This document shows positions 18,685 through 27,417 of a stretch of 64,000 bases of DNA, piece after piece. The position numbers and the translations under genes are program-made. The stretch comes from Trichlorobacter ammonificans. GTDB lineage: Bacteria > Desulfobacterota > Desulfuromonadia > Geobacterales > Pseudopelobacteraceae. The stretch spans positions 62,001-126,000 of the forward strand of contig NZ_OW150024.1 of assembly GCF_933509905.1 (NCBI RefSeq), written 5' to 3'. Under the pieces are notes generated by a model. It had not been told where the DNA came from. It saw only the letters and a list, made by a program, of their open reading frames with translations, and made no database searches. The first letter of the stretch is position 1, and each line of letters starts with the position of its first letter.

Positions 18685-19506
18685 ATGGCAACCATATGCG
18701 AGCAGATGAAGAAGGTTCATGGCCATCCCTGTTTTGGAGGCGGCACACATACAACCGGCCGGATGCATCTGGCAGTGGCCCCGGCCTGCAACATCAAGTG
18801 CGGTTACTGCACCCGCAAGCACGACTGCGCCAATGAATCACGCCCCGGCGTCACCAGTCGGCTCCTGACGCCGCAACAGGCGCTTGCAAAAGTGCGGGAG
18901 GTCATGGCTTCGCCGGTCCTCGGCCCCACCATGAAGGTGGCCGGCATTGCCGGCCCCGGCGATCCGCTGGCCAATCAGCAGACCTTCGAGACCTTCCGGC
19001 TGATCGGCGAAGCGTTTCCGGAACTGATGAAATGCATGAGCACCAACGGCCTGCTGCTGCCGGAGTCACTGGACCGGCTGCTGCAGGCCGGTCTGCACAG
19101 CCTGACCGTCACCATCAATGCCGTGGAGGCAGCCACGGCGGCAAAGATCTACCGCCATATCTGCTACCACGGCCGCCGCTACAGCGGCAGGGAGGCGGCG
19201 GAGATCCTGCTGGCACGCCAGTACGAAGGGGTGCAGCGGGCCTGTGCACTGGGCCTGGTGGTCAAGGTCAACACCGTGCTGATACCGGGCATCAACGACC
19301 GGGAGATCCCGCAGATTGCCGAACGGATCAAAGACATGGGGGCCTTGGTGATGAACGTCATGCCGTTGATCCCCCAGGCGGAACTTGCCGGCATTGCCGC
19401 CCCGACCCCTGAATACCTGGACCGGGTACGCAACGACAACGAACGGATCATCGGCCAGATGCGCCATTGCAGGCAGTGCCGGGCCGATGCGATCGGCCTG
19501 CTGTAG
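18685..19506 (+). CDS. nifB: FeMo-cofactor biosynthesis radical SAM protein NifB (short form)
   Basis: 273 aa; ATG at 18685 with AAGGAG upstream. The radical SAM motif is CNIKCGYC in LAVAPACNIKCGYCTRKHDC; HPCFGG near the start and RHCRQCRADAIGLL at the end are NifB blocks with additional cluster cysteines. NifB fuses two Fe4S4 units with a carbide and sulfur to give the NifB-cofactor, the core of FeMo-co. The form here stops after the SAM domain and lacks the C-terminal NafY/NifX-like domain of Azotobacter NifB (~500 aa). Two free-standing NifX-like proteins are encoded downstream of nifEN. First gene of a sigma54 operon. Confidence 0.92.
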   Translation: MATICEQMKKVHGHPCFGGGTHTTGRMHLAVAPACNIKCGYCTRKHDCANESRPGVTSRLLTPQQALAKVREVMASPVLGPTMKVAGIAGPGDPLANQQTFETFRLIGEAFPELMKCMSTNGLLLPESLDRLLQAGLHSLTVTINAVEAATAAKIYRHICYHGRRYSGREAAEILLARQYEGVQRACALGLVVKVNTVLIPGINDREIPQIAERIKDMGALVMNVMPLIPQAELAGIAAPTPEYLDRVRNDNERIIGQMRHCRQCRADAIGLL

Positions 19507-19526
19507 GAGCGCTGCGGAGGACCAGC

Positions 19527-20330
19527 ATGCGGATAGCCCGTTTCACCCCTGATGATATCCACCCCTTTCTTGCCCTGGCAAAGGACGAAGGCTGGATAAG
19601 CCACCGCCGGGAACTGGCCTTTCTGTTGGAACGATCCCCCAACGGCTGCCTGGTCTGCCATGAGGACAACCAGGCCCTGGGGTTCGTGACCGCCGTCCGT
19701 CATGAGCGTTCCGGCTGGATCGGCAACCTGCTGGTACGGCCCGGCTCACGGGGACGGGGCATCGGCAGCGCCCTGTTCCGGCAGGCTATGGAGGTACTTG
19801 CGCTGGAGGGTGCGGTAACCGTCTGGCTGACGGCATCAGCGGCAGGACGTCCACTGTACGAACGCAACGGGTTCCGCTGCTGCGACACCATCCGGCGCTG
19901 GGAGCGCGACGGGGCAGGCAGGCCGAAACATCCGGCAACCACACCGCTCCTGCCGGACTGGCGGGCCATCGACTACCTGGGCTGGGGCGATGCGCGGGAC
20001 GCTCTGCTCGGCTATGCGGCTGCCGGCGGCAGCGCGCTGGGTGCGGAGCAGGGATTTCTGATGCTGCAGCCCCTCGGCGGCTGCAGCCAGATCGGCCCCT
20101 TCGGTGCCCTGGTCGGCAGCACGGCCGAAGCGTTGCTGGACCAGGTTGTTGCCGCATCGGAGGAACGACTGCTGCTGGACGTTCCGGCCGCCAACCGTGC
20201 GGCCCCCCGGATGCTTACCGCCAGACGGTTCACCGTCATGGGCGAGGCGGACCTGATGTACGCGGGTAAGCCGCCCGCCTACCATCCGGAATGCATTTAC
20301 GGTCTGGCCAGCATGGGAAGCATCGGATAA
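19527..20330 (+). CDS. Two-domain GNAT N-acetyltransferase (YitH-like) in the nifB operon
   Basis: 267 aa. Residues ~1-135 are a GNAT domain with the acetyl-CoA loop in NLLVRPGSRGRGIGSALFRQAMEVL and a typical YERNGFRCCDTIRRWER ending. Residues ~150-265 look like the second, Acetyltransf_18-type domain (GFLMLQPLGGCSQIGPFGALV). It lies 20 nt after nifB and 16 nt before nifV and so should be co-transcribed with them. The substrate is unknown. GNAT enzymes are not core nif functions, so its presence in this operon is notable. Confidence 0.75.
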   Translation: MRIARFTPDDIHPFLALAKDEGWISHRRELAFLLERSPNGCLVCHEDNQALGFVTAVRHERSGWIGNLLVRPGSRGRGIGSALFRQAMEVLALEGAVTVWLTASAAGRPLYERNGFRCCDTIRRWERDGAGRPKHPATTPLLPDWRAIDYLGWGDARDALLGYAAAGGSALGAEQGFLMLQPLGGCSQIGPFGALVGSTAEALLDQVVAASEERLLLDVPAANRAAPRMLTARRFTVMGEADLMYAGKPPAYHPECIYGLASMGSIG

Positions 20331-20346
20331 CCGAAAGGAGGGTGCC

Positions 20347-21492
20347 GTGATCAGCGCCACCGACATCATCATCGACGACACCACCCTGCGGGATGGCGAA
20401 CAGACTGCCGGGGTGGTCTTCTCCCGGTCTGAAAAACTGGCCATCGCCCGGATGCTGGACAGCATCGGCGTGCAGGAGATCGAGTGCGGCATCCCGGCCA
20501 TGGGCCGGGATGAGCAGGACAGCATCCGTGCCCTGGTGGAGCTGGGCCTTGCCGCCCGTCTGATCACCTGGAACCGGGCACTGGTCCCGGAGATACGGGC
20601 CAGCCTCGACTGCGGCGTCACTGCCGTGGATATATCCCTTTCCGTTTCCGACCAGATGATCGAGCGCAAGCTGAAAAAGGACCGCTGCGCCGTGACGGAG
20701 CAACTGAAGGCCGCGCTGGGCTTTGCCAAGGATCACCATCTGTATGTCTCCGTGGGTGGCGAGGATGCGGGACGGGCCGACCTTTCCTTTCTGGTGGAAC
20801 TACTGGAGATCACCCGCGCACTGGGGGGCGACCGCTTCCGCTTCTGCGACACCCTGGGCATGCTGGACCCGTTCACCATGTTCGAGAGGGTGGCGTTCCT
20901 GCGGGCTGCGGTGCCGGAGGTAGCGATAGAAGTACATACCCACAACGACCTGGGCATGGCCACCGCCAACGCCATTGCCGGCATCCGGGCCGGTGCCCGT
21001 TTTGTGAACACCACGGTCAACGGCCTGGGTGAACGGGCCGGTAACGCCGCCCTGGAAGAGGTGGTGATGGGCCTGAAACATGCCTGCGCTATTGACACCG
21101 GCATCAACACCCACCGCTTCCGGGAGCTGTCGCTGATGGTGGCTAAGGCGTCACGGCGCCACCTGCCCGCCTGGAAACCGGTGGTGGGCAAGCGGGTCTT
21201 TGCCCACGAATCCGGCCTGCATGCCGACGGCGTGCTGAAAGACCCGTACAATTACGAGGGATTTGATCCGGCAGAGGTGGGGTTATCCCGCCAGATCGTG
21301 GTGGGTAAACATTCCGGCTGCAGCGGTATGATCGAACGCTATCGCAAGCTGGGTATCGTGCTTTCCCGGCCGGATGCCGACCTGCTGCTGCCGGTGATCC
21401 GTCACGAAGCCCTGCGCCGCAAGCGTGATCTGAAAGATCGGGAGCTGATGGAGATTTACCTGGCTGGAGCGGCGCTGTTGCAGGCGGCTTAG
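20347..21492 (+). CDS. nifV: Homocitrate synthase NifV
   Basis: 381 aa from a GTG preceded by AAAGGAGG. Catalytic blocks: DTTLRDGEQTAGVVFS near the start, EVHTHNDLGMATANAIAGIRAGA (metal-binding HxH), VNGLGERAGNAALEEVVMGL. It condenses acetyl-CoA and 2-oxoglutarate to homocitrate, the organic acid of FeMo-co. 2-Isopropylmalate synthase shares the fold, but the shorter length, the lack of a regulatory domain and the nif operon context favour NifV. Confidence 0.9.
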   Translation: MISATDIIIDDTTLRDGEQTAGVVFSRSEKLAIARMLDSIGVQEIECGIPAMGRDEQDSIRALVELGLAARLITWNRALVPEIRASLDCGVTAVDISLSVSDQMIERKLKKDRCAVTEQLKAALGFAKDHHLYVSVGGEDAGRADLSFLVELLEITRALGGDRFRFCDTLGMLDPFTMFERVAFLRAAVPEVAIEVHTHNDLGMATANAIAGIRAGARFVNTTVNGLGERAGNAALEEVVMGLKHACAIDTGINTHRFRELSLMVAKASRRHLPAWKPVVGKRVFAHESGLHADGVLKDPYNYEGFDPAEVGLSRQIVVGKHSGCSGMIERYRKLGIVLSRPDADLLLPVIRHEALRRKRDLKDRELMEIYLAGAALLQAA

Positions 21493-21527
21493 GGGCTTCA
21501 GAAATCAGCCTGAAAGGAGACACCGGC

Positions 21528-21764
21528 ATGTGCATCGCAGGAGAGAATTTCGTCACCATGGGGGAGGCAGCGGCCTATCTTGCAACAACCGAAACCAGAA
21601 TCCTGCTGCTGCTGAAAACGCAGGAGCTGCGCGGAAAGCAGGTGGAAGACGCCTGGTTTGTGGACAAGGCATCGCTGCAGCTCTGCGGCAAACCCAAGCC
21701 GTCCGACTTCGGCACAACCGGCTGCGGCGGAGGGTGCGGCAGCGGCGGCTGCGCTGGACAGTGA
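21528..21764 (+). CDS. Small protein: HTH-like domain with Gly/Cys-rich tail
   Basis: 78 aa with AAAGGAG upstream; not recognised as a named Nif protein. Residues ~10-52 (MGEAAAYLATTETRILLLLKTQELRGKQV, then WFVDKASL) resemble the excisionase/MerR-like winged helix seen in small DNA-binding proteins. The last 15 residues (TGCGGGCGSGGCAGQ) hold three Cys in a Gly-rich tail, suggestive of metal or Fe-S binding; Cys2 and Cys53 are further candidates. It sits between nifV and another small gene. A regulatory or cofactor-related role is only inference. Confidence 0.7.
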   Translation: MCIAGENFVTMGEAAAYLATTETRILLLLKTQELRGKQVEDAWFVDKASLQLCGKPKPSDFGTTGCGGGCGSGGCAGQ

Positions 21765-21783
21765 CTGACAGGAGCACGCACCC

Positions 21784-22068
21784 ATGCTGACCATCAAGGC
21801 ATCTGACCTGAAATTTAAATACCCCCGGGATACCGCCCGCCGTAACGAGCCGAAATTCTCCGGTCTGCCGGACCCGGCAACCTTCAACCGGAACGATCTG
21901 TACGAGGTGCTGCCGATGATGGCAGCAGCCATGGATGAGCTGGGTTCGGTTGATGGCGAGGTGCTGCATCTGCTGGAGGACATTCTGAACACAATGCCCG
22001 GTTTCATCGTCAGCCGCGAAGAGGTATTCAACTATCTGACGGGCTGTGCCAGAGAGGTGTTGTACTGA
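21784..22068 (+). CDS. Small conserved-looking protein of the nifB operon, function unknown
   Basis: 94 aa, ATG 20 nt after the previous stop. Mostly helical by eye: FNRNDLYEVLPMMAAAMDEL, then GEVLHLLEDILNTMPGFIVSREEVFNYLTGCAREVLY. One Cys near the C-terminus. No signal peptide or membrane segment. It resembles none of NifT, NifZ, NifW or NifQ to me. It is the last gene before a strong terminator, so it belongs to the nifB-GNAT-nifV unit. Confidence 0.65.
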   Translation: MLTIKASDLKFKYPRDTARRNEPKFSGLPDPATFNRNDLYEVLPMMAAAMDELGSVDGEVLHLLEDILNTMPGFIVSREEVFNYLTGCAREVLY

Positions 22069-22117
22069 GTGCTGGCGCACTGTTGGAAAATGCAAACATC
22101 GGCTGGACCGGGGGGGA

Positions 22118-22151
22118 GGGGGGAGATGCCGTATCTCTGCCCCCTTTTTTT
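22118..22151 (+). terminator. Intrinsic terminator after the nifB operon
   Basis: GGGGG-GAGAT pairs with ATCTC-(tg)-CCCCC around a 5-nt loop and is followed by seven T. It separates the nifB operon from nifH. Confidence 0.8.
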
Positions 22152-22262
22152 GCAAGTACGCCTGCCCCCCACGCAGCGCCTCCGGTAAAAATCGGAGGCA
22201 CTCACCAGTGAGGTGCTCTCTAACGCCCTTGTTTTAATGGGTTTTTATATATTTTTCTGATT
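22152..22262. other. Intergenic region upstream of the nifH promoter
   Basis: Contains the hairpin GCCTCCG/CGGAGGC (22178-22184/22193-22199) and a short CTCAC/GTGAG palindrome after it, then an AT-rich stretch just before the sigma54 promoter. An activator site would be expected here, but no TGT-N10-ACA NifA motif was found. No gene is seen. Confidence 0.5.
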
Positions 22263-22278
22263 TGGTACGGCAAATGCT
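22263..22278 (+). promoter_or_regulatory. Sigma54 promoter of nifHDK
   Basis: TGGTACGGCAAATGCT has GG at 22264-22265 and GC at 22276-22277 with 10 nt between. Transcription should start near 22289, some 255 nt before nifH, leaving a long structured leader. Confidence 0.78.
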
Positions 22279-22288
22279 TACCTACGGT

Positions 22289-22373
22289 CAATCGTTCTTC
22301 GACACATGAAGCAGCACAAGAACCAAGGCAACGGCGCCTTCCAATGATTATCACGCATTGGGGCGCCGTTTTT
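22289..22373 (+). promoter_or_regulatory. nifH leader: hexaloop hairpin versus intrinsic terminator (ANTAR-type)
   Basis: Hairpin: AAGGC/GCCTT (22325-22329/22336-22340) closes the hexaloop AACGGC, the same loop as in the nifB leader. Terminator: ACGGCGCC (22331-22338) pairs with GGCGCCGT (22362-22369), extended by CCAATG/CATTGG inside and followed by five T. The structures exclude each other. An upstream CTTC/GAAG hairpin (22298-22312) could be the first of the pair but has a 7-nt loop. A 14-nt core (AGGCAACGGCGCCT) is identical in the nifB and nifH leaders. Confidence 0.7.
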
Positions 22374-22452
22374 CGTGGCCCCACGAACAAGACAAATCAC
22401 ATGGGTGTCGATGTGGCGATGGATCCTGCGGCAGTGAGAAGCCGGCACCGGA

Positions 22453-22494
22453 GGCGTACCGTGTCGTACGCCGAGGATGCAGGCTCCGAGCCTG
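22453..22494 (+). other. Two hairpins in the nifH 5' untranslated region
   Basis: GGCGTAC/GTACGCC (22453-22459/22466-22472) with a 6-nt loop, and CAGGCT/AGCCTG (22480-22485/22489-22494) with a 3-nt loop. Both lie between the leader terminator and the nifH ribosome site and may stabilise the nifH mRNA 5' end. Role is inference. Confidence 0.5.
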
Positions 22495-22512
22495 ACGTGC
22501 AAGACACGCTAA

Positions 22513-23412
<900 letters not shown>

Positions 23413-23433
23413 CCGAAAAAGCTAACTGCAATA

Positions 23434-23532
23434 GCACGCGGATGACACGGATTGTGGCTGATTAACGCAGATTACAACCGGTTTGACCGTTGCCGTATCT
23501 GCGCAGACCTGCTCAATCCGTGTTGTCCGCGG
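23434..23532. repeat. Imperfect inverted repeat, GCACGCGGAT family, copy B, between nifH and nifD
   Basis: The left arm (CGCGGATGACACGGATTG...) and right arm (...CAATCCGTGTTGTCCGCG) are inverse complements over roughly 35 bp with a few mismatches. It could fold in the mRNA between nifH and nifD. Same family as 11342-11459. Confidence 0.7.
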
Positions 23533-23569
23533 CCTATCATCATGGCTTTTCATCATTAAGGAGCATGTT

Positions 23570-25015
23570 ATGTCACACACCATAAAGAAACTGGACGGCA
23601 TCACCAAGGAGTCCACCGAGGCGATGATCAACGAGGTGTTGGCGGTCTACCCGGAAAAAGCCCGCAAAAAGCGCGCGCCGCACCTGGGGGCCAACGATCA
23701 GGGCTCAGGCAGCGCCTGCGTCAAATCCAACAAGAAGACCGTACCCGGCGTCATGTCTGCCCGCGGCTGCGCCTATGCCGGCGCCAAAGGGGTGGTCTGG
23801 GGACCGATCCGCGATATGGTGCACGTCTCCCACGGCCCGGTTGGCTGCGGCTGGTACTCCTGGGGCACCCGGCGCAACCTGGTGACCGGCATCAACGGCG
23901 TGACCCAGTTCGCCATGCAGTTCACCTCGGATTTCCAGGAAAAGGACATCGTCTACGGCGGCGACAAGAAACTGCGCACCCTGCTGGAAGAGGCCAAAGA
24001 GCTGTTCCCGCTGGCCAAAGGGATCTCGGTGCTGTCCGAATGCCCGGTGGGGCTGATCGGCGACGATATCAACTCGGTGGCCAAGACCGCCTCCAAGGAG
24101 ATGGGCATACCGGTCATTCCCTGCAACTGCGAGGGGTTCCGGGGCGTTTCCCAGTCTCTGGGCCACCATATCAGTAACGATACCATCCGGGACTACATCA
24201 TCGAGACCCGCGAGTTTGCCGAGCCGGAAACCCCCTATGACATCGCCCTGATCGGCGATTACAACATCGGCGGCGACGTCTGGTCGGCCAAGCCCTTGCT
24301 GGAAGAGATCGGCCTGAACGTCAAGGCGGTCTGGACCGGCGACGGCGAACTGGAGAAGATTGCGGCCACCCACAAGGTGAAGCTGAACCTGATCCACTGC
24401 TACCGTTCCATGAACTACATGTGCAAGGTGATGGAAGAGAAATTCGGCATCCCCTGGCATGAGTTCAACTTCTTCGGCCCCACCAAGATCCGGGAATCGC
24501 TGCGTTCCATCGGCGCCCTGTTCGACGAGACCATCCAGGCCAATGTGGAGAAGGTGATCGCCAAGTACGACCCGATCATGCAGGGGATCATCGACCAGTA
24601 CAAGCCGCGCCTGGACGGCAAGAAGGTGATGCTGCTGGTGGGCGGCCTGCGCCCCCGCCATACCATCGGCGCTTACGAAGACCTGGGGATGGAGTGTGTC
24701 GGTTCCGGCTACGAATTCGCCCACACCGACGACTACGACCGCACCGCGCCGGAAATGCCGGACGCCACCGTGGTCTATGACGACCCGTCGGAGTATGAGT
24801 TTGAGAAGTTCGCCGATGCCCTGCGGCCCGACCTGATCGGTTCCGGCATCAAGGAAAAGTACGTCTTCCAGAAGATGGGCATTCCGTTTCGCCAGATGCA
24901 CAGTTGGGATTATTCCGGCCCGTACCACGGCTACAAGGGGTTTGAGATCTTTGCCCGGGATGTGGATATGGCGGTGAACAGCCCCACCTGGAAACTGGTG
25001 AAGTCGCCGTTTTGA
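23570..25015 (+). CDS. nifD: Nitrogenase molybdenum-iron protein alpha chain NifD
   Basis: 481 aa from the ATG after AAGGAGCATGTT; an upstream in-frame start at 23483 would fall in the inverted repeat. P-cluster cysteines are in [21 protein letters not shown] and [11 protein letters not shown]. FeMo-co ligands are Cys in [11 protein letters not shown] and His in [20 protein letters not shown] holds the substrate-channel His. Partner of NifK in the alpha2beta2 dinitrogenase. No 50-residue insertion of the clostridial type is evident. Confidence 0.97.
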   Translation: MSHTIKKLDGITKESTEAMINEVLAVYPEKARKKRAPHLGANDQGSGSACVKSNKKTVPGVMSARGCAYAGAKGVVWGPIRDMVHVSHGPVGCGWYSWGTRRNLVTGINGVTQFAMQFTSDFQEKDIVYGGDKKLRTLLEEAKELFPLAKGISVLSECPVGLIGDDINSVAKTASKEMGIPVIPCNCEGFRGVSQSLGHHISNDTIRDYIIETREFAEPETPYDIALIGDYNIGGDVWSAKPLLEEIGLNVKAVWTGDGELEKIAATHKVKLNLIHCYRSMNYMCKVMEEKFGIPWHEFNFFGPTKIRESLRSIGALFDETIQANVEKVIAKYDPIMQGIIDQYKPRLDGKKVMLLVGGLRPRHTIGAYEDLGMECVGSGYEFAHTDDYDRTAPEMPDATVVYDDPSEYEFEKFADALRPDLIGSGIKEKYVFQKMGIPFRQMHSWDYSGPYHGYKGFEIFARDVDMAVNSPTWKLVKSPF

Positions 25016-25016
25016 C

Positions 25017-25135
25017 GGCGCTTGCCTTTGCGCCATCTCGACATCGGGTTTCGGATTTTCGTTGTGCGGCGTAGCGCTGCTACGCCTCCGCCGAAATCCT
25101 CACCCGCCGCCGACCTGGCATCAAAAGCAAACGCC
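25017..25135. repeat. Palindromic intergenic repeat, copy 2, between nifD and nifK
   Basis: Contains GGCGTAGCGCTGCTACGCC (25068-25086), identical to the centre of the copy at 10305-10323. Outer arms GGCGCTTGCCTTTG (25017-25030) and CAAAAGCAAACGCC (25122-25135) are imperfect inverse complements. It directly follows the nifD stop. Confidence 0.75.
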
Positions 25136-25199
25136 GAATAGAAAAACAAAATACATTTCGGTGGTGTAACAGATTGGTTTCCCACCAAAGGAGTTTGTC

Positions 25200-26669
25200 A
25201 TGGCTAACGCACTGGGCCTTGAGGTCAAGAAAGTAACCGACTATACCGCCGAAGAGGTGGAAACAACCAGAAACTGGATCAACAGCGAGGAGTACAAGGA
25301 GAAGAACTTTGCCCGTCAGGCGCTGGTGATCAACCCGGCCCACGCCTGTCAGCCGCTGGGGGCGCAACTGGCCGCCCACGGGTTCGAAGGAACGCTTCCC
25401 TTTGTACACGGCTCACAGGGTTGCGCCTCCTACTACCGCTCCACCCTGAACCGTCATTTCCGCGAGCCTGCTCCGGCGGTTTCCGACGCCATGACCGAGG
25501 ACGGCGCGGTGTTCGGCGGCCAGAACAACCTGCATGAGGGGCTGGAAAACGCCATCGCCCTCTACAAGCCCAAGATGGTGGCGGTCTTTACCTCCTGCAT
25601 GCCGGAGGTGATCGGCGACGACCTGACCGCTTTCATCAAGAACGCCCGGCAGAAGGGCTTTGTGCCCAAAGAGCTGCCGGTGCCCTATGCCAACACCCCC
25701 AGCTTCAACGGCAGCCATATCCATGGCTATGATGCCATGCTGCTGTCGATCCTGCAGAGCCTGACCGAGGATAAAAAGCTTGAAGGGCGCTGCACCGGCA
25801 AGCTGAACCTGATCCCGGGCTGCGACTTCAACACCGGCAACTACCGCGAATACAAGCGGATACTGGAGGAGTTCGGCATCCCCTGTACCATGCTGGCCGA
25901 TATCTCCGACACCTTTGACTCCCCCTGCGACGGTACCTACCACACCTACCTGGGGGGCACCAAGCTGGAGGATGCCGCGGATTCCATCAACGGCAAGGCG
26001 ACCATCACCCTTGGCCCCTACGCAACTCCCAAGACCTTTGCCTGGATCAAGGACACCTACTCCGGCAAGCAGGTCAGCATGCCGCTGCCCATGGGGATCG
26101 AGAAGACCGATGCCTTTATCATGAAGATCGCCGAGCTGTTCGGCAAGGAGGTGCCCGCTTCACTGAAAAACGAGCGCGGACGGGCCGTGGATGCCATGAC
26201 CGATTCCCACCAGTACATGCACGGCAGGAAGTTTGCCGTCTACGGCGACCCGGATTACCTGATGGGCTACGTCTCGTTCCTGCTGGAGATGGGGGCAGTG
26301 CCGCAGCACATCCTCTGCAGCAAGGGGACCAAGAAGATTGAGAAGGAGTTGCAGGGGCTGCTGGACGGTTCACCCTACGGCGCGGGCTGCAAGATTTACA
26401 TGAACAAGGATCTGTGGCACCTGCGCAGCCTGGTGATGACCGAGCCGGTGGACGCCATCATCGGCGACACCCACGGCAAGTTCGCGGCCCGCGATGCCGG
26501 TATCCCGCTGTTCCGCTTCGGCTTCCCGATCATGGACCGGGTCAACAAGCACCGCTATCCGCTGGTGGGCTACCAGGGGGTGATCAACATGGTCACGGAG
26601 ATCTGCAACAAGTTTATCGATATCAAGGATGAGACCTGCGAGGATCGGTATTTTGAGATGATGCGGTAA
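25200..26669 (+). CDS. nifK: Nitrogenase molybdenum-iron protein beta chain NifK
   Basis: 489 aa, ATG with AAAGGAG upstream. P-cluster cysteines are in NPAHACQPLGAQLAA, HGSQGCASYYRSTLNRHF and FTSCMPEVIGDDL; the conserved serine region and SFNGSHIHGYDAML are present. Completes the nifHDK operon. The final 13 codons plus stop (26627-26669) are duplicated exactly at 36149-36191, beyond the inserted restriction-modification island, so the functional gene end here is one of two copies of the putative integration site. Confidence 0.97.
   Translation: MANALGLEVKKVTDYTAEEVETTRNWINSEEYKEKNFARQALVINPAHACQPLGAQLAAHGFEGTLPFVHGSQGCASYYRSTLNRHFREPAPAVSDAMTEDGAVFGGQNNLHEGLENAIALYKPKMVAVFTSCMPEVIGDDLTAFIKNARQKGFVPKELPVPYANTPSFNGSHIHGYDAMLLSILQSLTEDKKLEGRCTGKLNLIPGCDFNTGNYREYKRILEEFGIPCTMLADISDTFDSPCDGTYHTYLGGTKLEDAADSINGKATITLGPYATPKTFAWIKDTYSGKQVSMPLPMGIEKTDAFIMKIAELFGKEVPASLKNERGRAVDAMTDSHQYMHGRKFAVYGDPDYLMGYVSFLLEMGAVPQHILCSKGTKKIEKELQGLLDGSPYGAGCKIYMNKDLWHLRSLVMTEPVDAIIGDTHGKFAARDAGIPLFRFGFPIMDRVNKHRYPLVGYQGVINMVTEICNKFIDIKDETCEDRYFEMMR
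26627..26669 (+). repeat. 43-bp direct repeat, left copy (3' end of nifK)
   Basis: Runs from GGATGAGACCTGCG to GATGATGCGGTAA. Every base matches 36149-36191. It encodes the C-terminal residues of NifK and the stop codon. Such duplication of a gene's 3' end around an insert is the usual trace of site-specific integration. Confidence 0.9.
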
Positions 26670-26697
26670 AAAACAATAATAACAGGCAGAGCAAAAG

Positions 26698-26737
26698 GGA
26701 CGTCTCCGGTTTTGGAGGCGTCTCTTTTTATTTTACG
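26698..26737 (+). terminator. Intrinsic terminator after nifK
   Basis: GGGACGTCTCC and GGAGGCGTCTC pair (one G-U) around a GGTTTT-type loop and are followed by TTTTTATTTT. It should stop nifHDK transcripts, so nifEN would not be reached from the nifH promoter. Confidence 0.8.
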
Positions 26738-26775
26738 ACCCGCAATAACAGTAATAACGTTTTTGCAATTTATCG

Positions 26776-26826
26776 TTGCCGGGCGACACAATTAATGCTA
26801 TATACACAGTAACATCATTACTGTGT
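26776..26826 (+). promoter_or_regulatory. Promoter and palindromic operator of the hsd operon
   Basis: A sigma70-like promoter, TTGCCG (26776-26781), 17-nt spacer, TATATA (26799-26804), overlaps a perfect inverted repeat ACACAGTAA-CATCA-TTACTGTGT (26804-26826). The palindrome covers the expected start point and lies 11 nt before the first gene. It fits a repressor or controller operator; a 5' mRNA hairpin is the alternative. Confidence 0.6.
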
Positions 26827-26836
26827 AGGGTTTATC

Positions 26837-27412
26837 ATGAAGACGGTCCTAAAAAATATCACCTCCATTCAGGCAGGTTATTCATTCCGCTCTCGCCTGG
26901 AATCTACGGAAAACGGTTCTCTTGCCGTCATCCAGATGAAAGACCTGACAAGCGCAAACCTTGTTTGCTGCGACGAACTGGCACGTGTCAATATAGAAAC
27001 ACCCAAGGCACACCATCTGGTACGACCTGGCGATCTGATCTTCCGTTCACGAGGATTAACCAGTAATTCTGCCCTACTTACAACCGATCCCGGCGATGCC
27101 GTACTTGCGGCGCCCCTTTTGCGGATCAGGATAACCAGCAAGCAGGTTTTGCCGGAATACCTGAACTGGTATATCAGTCAGCCTCCCGCACAGTCATACC
27201 TTGCAAGCTGCGCCGAAGGCACTGCACTCAAGATGATCAGCAAGCAGTCACTGCAAAATCTTGAGGTATTCGTGCCGTCAATTGCCAGGCAACGGCTGGT
27301 TGTGGAGATGGCATTGCTGGCCGTGGAAGAACAGCGCATCCTGAAAACTCTCGCAGAAAAACGGAATCACTATATTTCATCCACGTTACTTCAGTTGGCA
27401 CAAGGAGAATAA
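26837..27412 (+). CDS. hsdS: Half-size type I restriction specificity subunit (single TRD)
   Basis: 191 aa, about half a normal HsdS. It has one target-recognition-type domain (LKNITSIQAGYSFRSR near the start, PGDLIFRSRG, GTALKMISKQSLQNLEVFVPSIARQR) and one C-terminal helix (LLAVEEQRILKTLAEKRNHY) that would act as the conserved spacer. Half subunits can dimerise to recognise symmetric targets. It is the first gene after the island promoter, 5 nt before hsdM, while a full-length hsdS lies downstream. Confidence 0.7.
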   Translation: MKTVLKNITSIQAGYSFRSRLESTENGSLAVIQMKDLTSANLVCCDELARVNIETPKAHHLVRPGDLIFRSRGLTSNSALLTTDPGDAVLAAPLLRIRITSKQVLPEYLNWYISQPPAQSYLASCAEGTALKMISKQSLQNLEVFVPSIARQRLVVEMALLAVEEQRILKTLAEKRNHYISSTLLQLAQGE

Positions 27413-27417
27413 CCACA

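Noticed and set aside
18411-22300. NifA-type upstream activator sites (TGT-N10-ACA) near the nif promoters
   Set aside because: None was found by reading the upstream regions; the sigma54 activator here probably recognises another sequence.
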